This document shows, in pieces, positions 1-7,792 of a DNA stretch of 64,000 nt. The position numbers and the translations under genes were made by a program. The stretch is from JAVBMP01 sp031552195 (GTDB lineage Bacteria > Desulfobacterota > Desulfovibrionia > Desulfovibrionales > Desulfovibrionaceae), in the NCBI GenBank assembly GCA_031552195.1, contig JAVBMT010000004.1, positions 1-64,000 on the forward strand, in the 5' to 3' direction. Each line of letters starts with the position of its first letter. Position 1 is the stretch's first letter. Below the pieces are notes generated by a model that worked only from the letters and a program-made list of their open reading frames with translations, was not told the origin of the DNA and did no database searches.

Positions 1-157
1 GCCATATCCAAAGGGCCGGCGAACCCACAACTCCTGGAGACCCCGAGTCTGACTTATGGAGATCTCGCGCCGAACTTATGAAGACTCTGCCCGGACCCTT
101 GCAGCCTGGCGTCTCATACGCCTCAAGGAGTTGCCTCATCATCTGCCTTCACCCCAG

Positions 158-334
158 CTAGCCTTGTTTTCTTGCCGGAATATTTTTTCTCGTAAAAACA
201 GCTTCTTCACCCGCCCCGCCGTCTCGCCCCGGCATGATACGCCCATAAGCTAGAAGCGTACCCGATAAAGCTTTCGCCACTGGCAGACGTTCCTGAATGT
301 GATGTTCCAATAGGCTGTCCATCACAGTTACCAT
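158..334 (-). other. Short open frame or gene remnant, unknown
   Basis: A 58-codon minus-strand frame begins at an ATG (MVTVMDSLLEHH...) and ends at TAG. The same frame stays open upstream of the ATG for at least 17 more codons, so it may be the tail of a longer broken gene. I do not recognise the family. The rest of bases 1-480 shows no coherent gene on either strand and looks like degraded sequence. An IS3 transposase fragment at the other end of the window is the only hint that this neighbourhood has seen mobile elements. Confidence 0.2.
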
Positions 335-499
335 ACTGCCGATGGAAGCGGAGATCTTGCGGATAAGCGCCCTGCCAGGCGGCTTGAATTATACCGAAAA
401 TAATTCACTCTGCCGTAACTTCAGGCAAAAACTAAACTTTTTCAGCCTGTTTCCGATAAGGCGATTGTAAGGTCGTATCGCAATAAGAGGTATAACATT

Positions 500-1003
500 A
501 TGCAAATACCATCGGAAAGTTACAGCAGCGCCGGCATCGGGCAAAGTTTGCTTACATCGCGCAATGTGAGCATTGACGGTTCAAGCCGTAACTACGGCGC
601 GGAAGGGATGAATGTGGCCATCTCGGGAGATACGGTCAGCATTTCCTTTGAAGCGAGGGAAAAACAGGCCGCCGAGATTAAGAAACGCACTGAAGATGCG
701 GAAGCGCTTGAATTGGGAAGCGAAGTCAGCACAGCCATTTCCAAACGCAAAGTGGAAAACAGCGCCAGTGACCGCAGGGAAATGGACAAGCTTCAGGAAG
801 CTCTGAAAAAAGCCATGAAACGCATGCAGGATGCGCAAAAGAAATTAATGGACGCGCAATCTGATCTGCAGGGCGCGAAAACGGAAAATGAACAGGCTGT
901 GCGCCAGGCCCGCGTGGAGGCTGCCCAAGCTGAAGTGGAAGCGGCAAGCGCCGAGGTGCAGGCCGTGCAGCAGCAAATGCAGGAAGGCGCCAGCGCCAAA
1001 TAA
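500..1003 (+). CDS. Hypothetical protein with C-terminal coiled coil
   Basis: A 167-residue protein of unknown family. The first 50 residues are polar and low in structure, without signal peptide or membrane segment. Residues 50-165 are a long run rich in Ala, Glu, Lys and Gln with heptad-like spacing (REMDKLQEALKKAMKRMQDA and similar), so an extended coiled coil is likely. The start follows an AAGAGG ribosome site about 7 bases upstream. The gene stands alone and is closed by a very strong hairpin at 1023-1070. Its function cannot be told from sequence; a soluble structural or secreted coiled-coil protein is possible. Confidence 0.7.
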   Translation: MQIPSESYSSAGIGQSLLTSRNVSIDGSSRNYGAEGMNVAISGDTVSISFEAREKQAAEIKKRTEDAEALELGSEVSTAISKRKVENSASDRREMDKLQEALKKAMKRMQDAQKKLMDAQSDLQGAKTENEQAVRQARVEAAQAEVEAASAEVQAVQQQMQEGASAK

Positions 1004-1022
1004 AATATTCCGGTATAAATTT

Positions 1023-1070
1023 CCGAAATAACGAAAGCCCCGGCCAAGGCCGGGGCTTTCGTTATTTCGG
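1023..1070 (+). terminator. Long perfect hairpin, likely terminator
   Basis: Perfect 23-base inverted repeat (1023-1045 and 1048-1070) with a two-base loop, starting 20 bases after the preceding stop codon. The core is GGCCGGGG/CCCCGGCC. The T-rich part is inside the stem rather than a separate tail. The palindrome could stop transcription from either side. Confidence 0.75.
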
Positions 1071-1367
1071 TGTTGCCGCGTGCCTGTGGCAGAGGGGCAA
1101 AAACGTAAAACCCCGGTTTGAGAAATTTAAAACCTGCCGGGGCTATCCATTGGAAGGTGTTGGCGCTAAAAAAAATATCCTCGTATATTTTGAGGGCGCA
1201 AACGATGTTACCTCTCGGCATATGCGTTCTGGCGAAAATTTTTAGCCGCCGATTTTTGCCCATCTGAAAAGCCGCTTGCTTCGTTTCGATAAAGAAATAT
1301 ATATGTCCGAAAATGGCGAATGAGATTCAAGCGTAAGGCTTACTGTTTCTTTGGCAGGAGGCAAGCT

Positions 1368-2837
1368 ATGCGGAATGGTGAAGATCGCGCCTGGTACGCG
1401 GCGTTCAAGGCGAAGGATTCCAGATTTGACGGCCGTTTTTTCGTAGGGGTTTCTTCAACCGGTATTTATTGCCGGCCAGTATGCCCGGCAAAATTGCCGA
1501 AAGAAGAAAACTGCGTTTTTTACGAAACGGCCGCCGCCGCTGAAAAAGCCGGTTATCGGCCGTGTCTTGTGTGCCGGCCCGAGCTCGCTCCGGGGGCGGC
1601 CCCCATTGATGCGGCTTCCGCGCTGGCCGGCAAGGCCGCGAGGCTGCTTGAGGAAAATTGCGCGAGTGGGCAAAGCGTGGAGGACTACGTTCACCGGCTT
1701 GGCTGTTCAGACCGGCATTTTCGAAGGGTTTTTACGGCCGCGTTCAAGGTTTCGCCGGTCAGATATCTTCAGACTTGCAGATTGCTGCTCGCCAAAAATC
1801 TGTTGACTGATACTGATCTTCCCGTGCTTGACATCGCCATGGCGTCCGGTTTCGGCAGCCTGCGGCGTTTCAATGAGCTGTTCAGGAAGCAATACCGCCT
1901 CTCGCCCACCGGGTTGCGCAAACAAGGCTCAAAGGCAAAAGAGAGCGGCGAGAGCTTCACCCTGACGCTAGGTTACCGCCCCCCGTACCAATGGCGGCAA
2001 ATGATTGGTTTTCTGGCCGGGCGGGCCATACCCGGCGTGGAGGCCGTCAATGATGACGGCTACGCGCGAACCGTCCATTATGCGGATGGAGAACGAGCAC
2101 ATGTTTGCGGATGGCTGCGGGTGGAGCATCGCCCACAGAAAAACGCGCTGGCCGTGACGGTTAATTCGGCTTTGCTGCCAGCGCTGCCCCGCGTGCTCGC
2201 CCGTGTCCGTAATTTGTTTGATTTACATTGTTGTCCGGATGCTATTTATGAAACTCTGTCCGGCATGAACGCCGTGAAATCCGGCCTTTGTGTGCCCGGC
2301 ACCCGGCTTCCCGGATGTTTCGAGCCTTTTGAAATGGCGGTGCGCGCGGTTTTGGGGCAGCAAATAACCGTAAAGGGCGCAAGCACCCTGGCGGGAAGAT
2401 TGGCGGAGGCCTTCGGAAGACCGGTTGAAACCGGACTGGATGGGCTGACGCGCTCTTTTCCCACCGCGCAAGATATCGCGGCGCTGGACGGAGATATTGC
2501 GGATCATCTCGGACCCCTTGGCATTACGCGCACACGTGCGAACACAATTTTGGCCCTGGCGCGGAAGATGATGAGCGGCGAAATTGATTTCACGTCGTGC
2601 GCCAAGCCGGAAGCGGAGATAGAAAAGTTGACGCTCATTCCGGGCGTAGGCGACTGGACGGCCCAATATATCGCGATGCGGGCGATGGGCTGGCCAGACG
2701 CGTTCCCGCATACGGATTATGGCGTCAAAAAAGCCCTTGCGCCACGATCAGGCGATGAAATCTTGAAAATGGCAGAGGCCTGGCGTCCATGGCGCGGCTA
2801 CGCGACGATTAATTTGTGGAATTCTTTAAACGCATAG
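1368..2837 (+). CDS. alkA: Ada/AraC/AlkA fusion, DNA-3-methyladenine glycosylase II
   Basis: Three-part alkylation repair protein of 489 residues. Residues 5-75 are the Ada zinc domain with four cysteines at C35, C39, C66 and C69, the set that in E. coli Ada holds zinc and accepts a methyl group from phosphotriesters. Residues 85-185 are an AraC-type helix-turn-helix pair. From about 195 to the end it is an AlkA glycosylase with the helix-hairpin-helix (LIPGVGDWTAQYIAMRA) and the following catalytic Asp region (PHTDYGVKKAL). It would excise 3-methyladenine and sense alkylation. The start at 1368 is chosen because AGGAGG lies at 1356-1361; an upstream in-frame ATG at 1320 lacks such a site. 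The ogt gene follows 10 bases downstream, so the two form an adaptive-response operon. Confidence 0.92.
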   Translation: MRNGEDRAWYAAFKAKDSRFDGRFFVGVSSTGIYCRPVCPAKLPKEENCVFYETAAAAEKAGYRPCLVCRPELAPGAAPIDAASALAGKAARLLEENCASGQSVEDYVHRLGCSDRHFRRVFTAAFKVSPVRYLQTCRLLLAKNLLTDTDLPVLDIAMASGFGSLRRFNELFRKQYRLSPTGLRKQGSKAKESGESFTLTLGYRPPYQWRQMIGFLAGRAIPGVEAVNDDGYARTVHYADGERAHVCGWLRVEHRPQKNALAVTVNSALLPALPRVLARVRNLFDLHCCPDAIYETLSGMNAVKSGLCVPGTRLPGCFEPFEMAVRAVLGQQITVKGASTLAGRLAEAFGRPVETGLDGLTRSFPTAQDIAALDGDIADHLGPLGITRTRANTILALARKMMSGEIDFTSCAKPEAEIEKLTLIPGVGDWTAQYIAMRAMGWPDAFPHTDYGVKKALAPRSGDEILKMAEAWRPWRGYATINLWNSLNA

Positions 2838-2847
2838 GGAGACCGCC

Positions 2848-3387
2848 ATGCTTTATTCGACCGGTTATGCCTCTCCGCTGGGGGCGATCACCCTGGCGAG
2901 CGACGGCGCAAATCTTATCGGGCTATGGTTTGACGGGCAAAAATATTTTGCGGCGACAGTGAAAGGTGATATAATGGAAAAACCCGATCTGCCGGTTTTC
3001 GGCAAGGCAAGAAAATGGCTGGACGCATATTTTTCCGGAAAAAATCCCGCAAGTTCAGGGTTGTCTCTGGCCCCAGCCGGCGGGGAATTCAGAAAGACCG
3101 TTTGGGATATCCTCTGCGAAATTCCCTACGGCCAATGCGCGACGTACGGCGAAATCGCGAAGAAGGCGGCCGCCCGGCTGGGGAAAGGAAATATGTCGAG
3201 CCAGGCTGTGGGCGGAGCGGTGGGGCACAACCCTATTTCCATCATCATTCCATGCCACAGGGTTGTCGGCGCGGGTGGAAACCTGACCGGTTATGCGGGG
3301 GGCATAGGTAAAAAAATAGCGCTGTTGGAGCTTGAAGGCGTTGACGCGTCCGGATTTTTTATTCCCTCCAAGGGTACGGCTTTGTGA
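2848..3387 (+). CDS. ogt: Methylated-DNA--protein-cysteine methyltransferase
   Basis: A 179-residue suicide repair enzyme that moves the methyl group from O6-methylguanine to its own cysteine. The active-site motif PCHRV is at residues 135-139 (C136), preceded by the conserved helix-turn-helix with its arginine-finger region (IPYGQCATYGEIAKKAA) and followed by the GYAGG loop. It lies 10 bases after the Ada-AlkA fusion with a GGGAGAC ribosome site, so both are co-transcribed. The full-length N-terminal domain fits Ogt rather than the shorter Ada C-terminal form. Confidence 0.93.
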   Translation: MLYSTGYASPLGAITLASDGANLIGLWFDGQKYFAATVKGDIMEKPDLPVFGKARKWLDAYFSGKNPASSGLSLAPAGGEFRKTVWDILCEIPYGQCATYGEIAKKAAARLGKGNMSSQAVGGAVGHNPISIIIPCHRVVGAGGNLTGYAGGIGKKIALLELEGVDASGFFIPSKGTAL

Positions 3388-3679
3388 GCAAACCGCGCTC
3401 CAGGCCCGGCGTTGCTGAAAAAGAGCCTGCAGGCCACGGCAAAGGTAAAGGCACACCGCGCCGGGGTTGGGGCGGTAAAGCCATATTGACAATATGAGCA
3501 TATGGGGTTTTCTGCTAGGTGGAGGCGTCAAAGCCGGATGCCAAGGGCGACCCTATTTCAGTGTTGTGCAGATGCCTGAATAATTGTTAATGTTTTTTGA
3601 ATCCGGCCGCGCCGATGCAATTAAAAATAACAGGATGCCACTTCTTTTTCAGATAACTGGTTTGTAAGGTATAGTAACT

Positions 3680-4102
3680 GTGGAACCGCCGAAAAAAATA
3701 GAAGATATCATGCTCGCTCCGTGCGGCATGAATTGCGCGGTCTGTTACAAATATGCAGGCATACGCAACTACGCAAAATCGTGTAAGGGTTGCCTGAAAA
3801 ACGGCGAGGATAAACCTAGACACTGCCGCAAATGCAATATTAAAAGTTGTGCGCAATCAAAAGGCTATACTCGTTGTTTCGAATGTTATGACTTTCCCTG
3901 CAAGCTTATTAAAAATTTGGATAAAAGTTACACAAAGCGATATGGAGTCAGCTTGGTCGAGAACTGCCGGGCAGCGAAAGACATGGGCATATCCTCATTT
4001 TTAGAAGGTGACCGCGAAAAGTGGACGTGCGCGGCGTGTGGTGGGGCGTTTTCACTCCATGACGGTATTTGCAGCGAATGCGGGGCGGAGCGCTCTAGCT
4101 AG
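3680..4102 (+). CDS. DUF3795-type cysteine-rich small protein
   Basis: A 140-residue protein with an opening APCGMNC-x2-C motif and further CxxC pairs (CKGCL, CRKCNIKSC, CFECYDFPC) typical of the DUF3795 family. It ends in a separate zinc-ribbon-like pair of CxxC motifs (CAACG and CSECG). DUF3795 proteins are thought to bind metal, but no reaction is known. The start is GTG at 3680; an ATG at 3710, just before the conserved APCGMNC, is an alternative. The gene stands alone between non-coding stretches of 290 and 150 bases. Confidence 0.75.
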   Translation: MEPPKKIEDIMLAPCGMNCAVCYKYAGIRNYAKSCKGCLKNGEDKPRHCRKCNIKSCAQSKGYTRCFECYDFPCKLIKNLDKSYTKRYGVSLVENCRAAKDMGISSFLEGDREKWTCAACGGAFSLHDGICSECGAERSS

Positions 4103-4259
4103 ATCACCTTTCCGTCTGATACCGTTTTTCCCGGCCTTAGATTCCTCAGGCCTTCCGCTTTCTGAAACGATTGAGCGCAGCGCATGACGGATAAAAGCGT
4201 GAAAAATGCATGGTCATCACAGCTTGCAGCGCTGAAGGCTGTTCCCCAGGAGATTGAAG

Positions 4260-4676
4260 ATGAAACCCGTCATTCAGGAAGAGAAGTCAGGCTGCGGCAT
4301 CGCCAGTGTTGCGGCGGCGGTCGGAATTACCTATCAGGAGGCCAAAGAAGCGGCCAATGCCCTGGGCATTTACGCGGAAGACCGCGCTCTTTGGTCGGAT
4401 ACCAAATATGTGCGGCGGATGCTTGCCCACTTCGGCAAAGCGGCGCAAGAGGGGGAAATCCCCTTTGTTTCATGGAGCGCCCTGCCTGACTCGGCCCTGC
4501 TTGCCATTAAGTGGCATTTTAAGGAAGGCAAACCCTTTTGGCATTGGGCGCTCTTCGTTCGAGACCGTGACGGGAACGCGGCGGTGCTTGACCCTAAAAA
4601 AGCGTTGAAATCAAATATCCGGAGAGATTTTTGGCGCATGAAGCCCAAATGGTTCATCCCGATTCTGGAAGGATAA
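4260..4676 (+). CDS. Small protein resembling a peptidase C39-like domain
   Basis: A 138-residue protein. Near the N-terminus there is a Q-x3-SGCGIAS segment, followed 100 residues later by FWHWALFV and then a DPKK turn. This Cys...His...Asp order and spacing resembles papain-fold C39-like domains (QxxxxxCGxAS, then HW, then DP). It lacks a signal peptide and the ABC parts of bacteriocin exporters. The ATG at 4260 follows CAGGAG with good spacing; TTG at 4254 is too close to that site. A hairpin at 4730-4759 closes the gene. The role is unknown; the catalytic reading is an inference. Confidence 0.6.
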   Translation: MKPVIQEEKSGCGIASVAAAVGITYQEAKEAANALGIYAEDRALWSDTKYVRRMLAHFGKAAQEGEIPFVSWSALPDSALLAIKWHFKEGKPFWHWALFVRDRDGNAAVLDPKKALKSNIRRDFWRMKPKWFIPILEG

Positions 4677-4729
4677 AAAAGACGCCATGCGGCGCGGGAT
4701 TGTGAAAGTTTTCCGCAGTGTTGTAAAAT

Positions 4730-4759
4730 GCGCCCCCGTCCAGTTCCGGACGGGGGCGC
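4730..4759. terminator. Terminator hairpin between convergent genes
   Basis: An 11-base GC-rich stem (4730-4740 with 4749-4759) and an 8-base loop lie between the plus-strand gene ending at 4676 and the minus-strand ATPase ending at 4767. The plus-strand side is followed by GGTATTTTAT, the minus-strand side by an A/T-rich run, so it could serve both genes. Confidence 0.7.
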
Positions 4760-4766
4760 CGGTATT

Positions 4767-6704
4767 TTATCGCGCCGGCTGGTTTACCAGCGCGGGCGAC
4801 GTTTGTGAAGACGTTGCCGGCAAGCCATCTTCATACCGGTATTTCCACTTCAGAAGACGGGCGGAATTGAGCACGATCAGCAATGCCCCCGCGTTGTGCG
4901 CCAACGCGCCGACAACCGGCCCCATAAGCCCCACGGCCGCAAGCACCACGGTAATTAAATTGAGCGCCATGGACATGGTGATGTTGACCTTGATGGTCAG
5001 CGCCGTCTTTCTAGCCAGCATGATAAGCTGCGGCAGCTTTTTTATGTCATCGTGCACCAATACGGCGTCGGCGGCGTCCACGGCGATGTCGCTGCCGACG
5101 CCGCCCATGGCCAGGCCGACATGGGCGGCTTTCAGGGCCGGAGCGTCGTTAATTCCGTCGCCGACCATGCAGACTTTATCGGCGTTGAGCCGCTGCAAGT
5201 CGTTTTTAATAATATTGACTTTATCTTCCGGCAACAGTTCGGCCTTTACCTGGTTGATGCCCACCGCTTCGGCGATGTTTTTCGCGGCCTGGGCGTTGTC
5301 GCCCGTCAACAGGGTAGTCCAGACGCATCCGTCATGCAGCCTGCGCACGGTTTCTCTGGCGTCTGGGCGCAAGGTGTCCGCCAGGGCTATAATTCCGGCG
5401 ATAGCATTATCAATGCTGATATAAACGACCGTACTGCCGGATTCCTTGTGCTGTTCAACTGCCTTGGCAAGCTCCGCGTCCGGCTCCATGCCGTTATCAA
5501 GCATAAGCTGCAAGGTTCCGCCAAGGGCCTGTTTTCCGTCAAGTTTCACCGACACGCCCCGCCCGGGAATAGCCGCGCACTGCTCGACATCGCGCGGGGG
5601 TATGTTCTGGCTCCTGGCGTGGCGCACGATGGCCCGGCCCAAAGGATGCTCCGAGCGTTGCTCGATGGCGGCAGCAAGACCGAGCAGTTCAGCGTCGGTC
5701 ATGCCGGGAAGGAAAGAGCGCACGGCCACAACTTCCGGTTTGCCGTGGGTCAGGGTGCCCGTTTTGTCGAAGACCACGCGGGTTACTTTCGCCAACCGCT
5801 CGAGGGCGTCGCCGGAAGAAATGAGAACACCGAAACGGGTCGCGTTGCCTATGCCCGCCATGATGGCCGTGGGCGTCGAGAGAACCAGGGCGCAGGGGCA
5901 GAAAACGACCAGAATGGTGACGGCCCTGATTATTTCCCCGGTATAGAGCCACGTGCCGACAGCCGTAAGCAAGGCGGCGACGACTATCCAGGTAGCCCAG
6001 CGGTCCATGATGCGCACGATAGGCGTTTTCGAGGCGTCCGCCGACTCGACAAGGCGGATCATGCGTTGCAACGAACTGTCGCCGCCTACCTTTGTGGCCA
6101 GCATGTCGAACGCGCCCAACTGGTTGACGGTTCCGCTGAAAACTTCATCGTTGACGTCTTTGTCCACCGGTAAAGATTCTCCGGTCATAAGAGACTGGTC
6201 GACCGCCGTCTGCCCGGAGGATATTATGCCGTCAACGGCAATGGTTTCGCCGGGAAGCACCCGCAGCGTGTCGCCTACCCGCACGTCTTCCGCCGGAATG
6301 ACCGCTTCGGAGCCGTTACGCAGAACGCGGGCCGTGCGGGGCGTCATATTGACGAGTTTTTCAATGCCTTCGCGGGCTTTGCGCACTGTGCGCTCCTCAA
6401 GCAGCGAACCGAGCGACATAATGAAAGCCACTTCGCCCGCCGCGAAGATTTCTCCGATATAAACGGCGGCAACCAAAGCCATTGCGACCAGTACGTCCGC
6501 CTTTACGTCAAATTCGGTCACAAGGCCGATGACAGCCCCCTTGAGAATGGGAAAGCCGCACAGCACAACGGCCACCCACGCCGGATCAAAGGGCAGCGGA
6601 CCTCGCAGGTTGAAAAAGCTGAATGCCAGGGTGATTCCGCCGATAACGGCGAACAGCAAATGACGTTTTTCCTCGTCCTCGAGAAAGTCCTTCAACGCGC
6701 CCAT
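4767..6704 (-). CDS. P1B-type heavy-metal-transporting ATPase
   Basis: A 645-residue metal pump of the inner membrane. Visible motifs are TGES at 174-177 (actuator), CPC at 269-271 in the metal-binding membrane helix, DKTGT with phosphorylated D313, SEHP near 351 and GDGINDAP from 515. There is no N-terminal HMA metal-binding domain; the protein starts straight with membrane helices. The last membrane helices carry HN (603-604) instead of the Asp of ZntA-type pumps and lack the MxxSS of Cu(I) pumps, so the metal is not settled by motif. A CsoR-like repressor gene lies upstream on the same strand, with a 203-base gap filled by an intergenic repeat. That pairing favours copper or a related soft metal. 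Confidence 0.9.
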   Translation of the reverse strand: MGALKDFLEDEEKRHLLFAVIGGITLAFSFFNLRGPLPFDPAWVAVVLCGFPILKGAVIGLVTEFDVKADVLVAMALVAAVYIGEIFAAGEVAFIMSLGSLLEERTVRKAREGIEKLVNMTPRTARVLRNGSEAVIPAEDVRVGDTLRVLPGETIAVDGIISSGQTAVDQSLMTGESLPVDKDVNDEVFSGTVNQLGAFDMLATKVGGDSSLQRMIRLVESADASKTPIVRIMDRWATWIVVAALLTAVGTWLYTGEIIRAVTILVVFCPCALVLSTPTAIMAGIGNATRFGVLISSGDALERLAKVTRVVFDKTGTLTHGKPEVVAVRSFLPGMTDAELLGLAAAIEQRSEHPLGRAIVRHARSQNIPPRDVEQCAAIPGRGVSVKLDGKQALGGTLQLMLDNGMEPDAELAKAVEQHKESGSTVVYISIDNAIAGIIALADTLRPDARETVRRLHDGCVWTTLLTGDNAQAAKNIAEAVGINQVKAELLPEDKVNIIKNDLQRLNADKVCMVGDGINDAPALKAAHVGLAMGGVGSDIAVDAADAVLVHDDIKKLPQLIMLARKTALTIKVNITMSMALNLITVVLAAVGLMGPVVGALAHNAGALLIVLNSARLLKWKYRYEDGLPATSSQTSPALVNQPAR

Positions 6705-6718
6705 TTTTTTTACTCCTG

Positions 6719-6908
6719 GAGCAGATTAATTTCGGCTTTTTATCTATGGGCGTTGAGTTTTATGACTGTTATTTGCAACAGGGATACAACTCAAAGCCTC
6801 TTTTTTTCAGAGGCGCAAAAAAGAAAGCCTTTTGCCAAGGCCCGCCGCGCCCTCCGCTTGCGGGCGGAGCATGTGCGCCGCCCGGGCATTTTCGAAGTGA
6901 AAATGCCC
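6719..6908 (-). repeat. Intergenic repeat, copy D (divergent subfamily)
   Basis: This element fills the gap between csoR and the ATPase gene. It begins at the csoR stop codon with a perfect 10-base stem (GGGCATTTTC/GAAAATGCCC, 5-base loop). It continues through a GCGCGGCGGGCCTT...GGCAAAAGG block and ends in a segment reading AGATAAAAAGCCGAAATTAATCTGC in separate parts. The same blocks in the same order occur at 30691-30845. Its overall plan (hairpin end, GC-rich middle, A/T-rich far end near GAGC) matches the copies at 11787, 18642 and 28771. Confidence 0.65.
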
Positions 6909-7183
6909 TAAGTCATGCGAGAGAACTGCTCTATCGCGTCGGTCAGTTTTTTCAGCGTATTTTCGGTGTCGCCCGCGGTTATGCCGGTCAATACGCAATG
7001 GTGCATGTGGCCTTCCAAAATAACCTGCCCTGTTTTATGCAGCGCGGATTTGGCGGCCCCGATCTGAACAAGGATATCTTCACAGGGCACGTCTTTCTGC
7101 ACCATATTCATGATGCCGCGCACCTGCCCCTCAATCCTTTTCAGGCGGGCGACCACCGCATCCACATCCATACATTCGCGCAT
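6908..7183 (-). CDS. csoR: CsoR/RcnR-family metal-sensing repressor
   Basis: A 91-residue all-helical repressor of the DUF156 family. It has the RLKRIEGQVRGI signature at 13-24. The putative ligands C34, H59 and C63 have the spacing of the Cu(I) site in CsoR (Cys-His-Cys), not the Cys-Cys pair of CstR or the His-rich set of RcnR. The second-shell Tyr of CsoR is Pro here, so copper is likely but not certain. The start follows GAGGAAC. A palindromic operator candidate lies 24 bases upstream, implying autoregulation. The P1B ATPase gene follows on the same strand after the repeat at 6719-6908. Confidence 0.88.
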   Translation of the reverse strand: MRECMDVDAVVARLKRIEGQVRGIMNMVQKDVPCEDILVQIGAAKSALHKTGQVILEGHMHHCVLTGITAGDTENTLKKLTDAIEQFSRMT

Positions 7184-7206
7184 ATGTTCCTCACTTTGTG
7201 TACCTT

Positions 7207-7223
7207 ATACCCCTATGGGGTAT
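7207..7223. promoter_or_regulatory. CsoR-type operator palindrome
   Basis: ATACCCC-TAT-GGGGTAT: perfect 7-base arms around a 3-base centre, just upstream of csoR. CsoR-family operators are characteristically G/C-tract inverted repeats of this type. Bound repressor would shut off csoR and the ATPase. Confidence 0.75.
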
Positions 7224-7228
7224 TATAA

Positions 7229-7455
7229 ATGAAAATGAATGTCAACATGATTTCATCACGCAATATTCTCTCAGGCAGTCTTTATCGCGTCTGGAAGCTC
7301 TCAGCCGAAGAAGTGGCGATCAGGCGCAAATCGGCGCAGGGGCGGACATTCCGGATACGGCAACGGGAAAAAACCGAACGGGACAGCCCGATGGAGAAAG
7401 GCCGGATTTCGCGGAGATAATCAGCATATGCGTTCAAACCGCCGATTGCGCGTGA
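7229..7455 (+). pseudogene. Frameshifted molbindin (TOBE) domain relic
   Basis: From the ATG at 7229 the frame gives MISSRNILSGSLYRVWK, close to the start of molybdate-binding TOBE/Mop domains (ISARNxLxGxV). After about base 7312 the matching text moves to another frame (GAGADIP...DGERPDFAEI), resembling the end of the same domain (xADITxxS...GxxxFAEIKAS). No frame is open through both halves. If real, it is a dead single-domain molbindin. Bases 7456-7790 beyond it show no gene. Confidence 0.35.
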
Positions 7456-7792
7456 TCCACCGCGCCGCCGGTTCCTGCCGGATTTTGCGGCTGCGCGCTT
7501 GCGATTCCGGGGCAATGGATCGTTCGCTCCGGGTTTCCGCCCGTTGCGGATTTTTTTGCTGCATTATTCCGCGCCGAGTGATGCCGGAAAGCGGGGAAAC
7601 CAGCTCTGTTGCTGGAGCCGGCAGCGCGGCAGCCAAGGTGTCCGGCATTTTAAAACCTCATGGCGGAAGCGGGGCGAAGACGCGCTTGGGAACGAGAGCG
7701 GCCCGATGGCGGCATGAATCAGTGATTCCAGATTTTCTCCAGAAATTGCAGGGCAGCGGATGATGCCTCTATCTTTTTCTTCCCGGAGCGCC

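Noticed and set aside
56..253. 65-codon open frame at the left edge
   Set aside because: No ribosome site and no recognisable protein features; the region looks degraded.
5052..6173. 373-codon plus-strand frame across the ATPase gene
   Set aside because: Antisense shadow of the well-supported P1B ATPase; no family resemblance.
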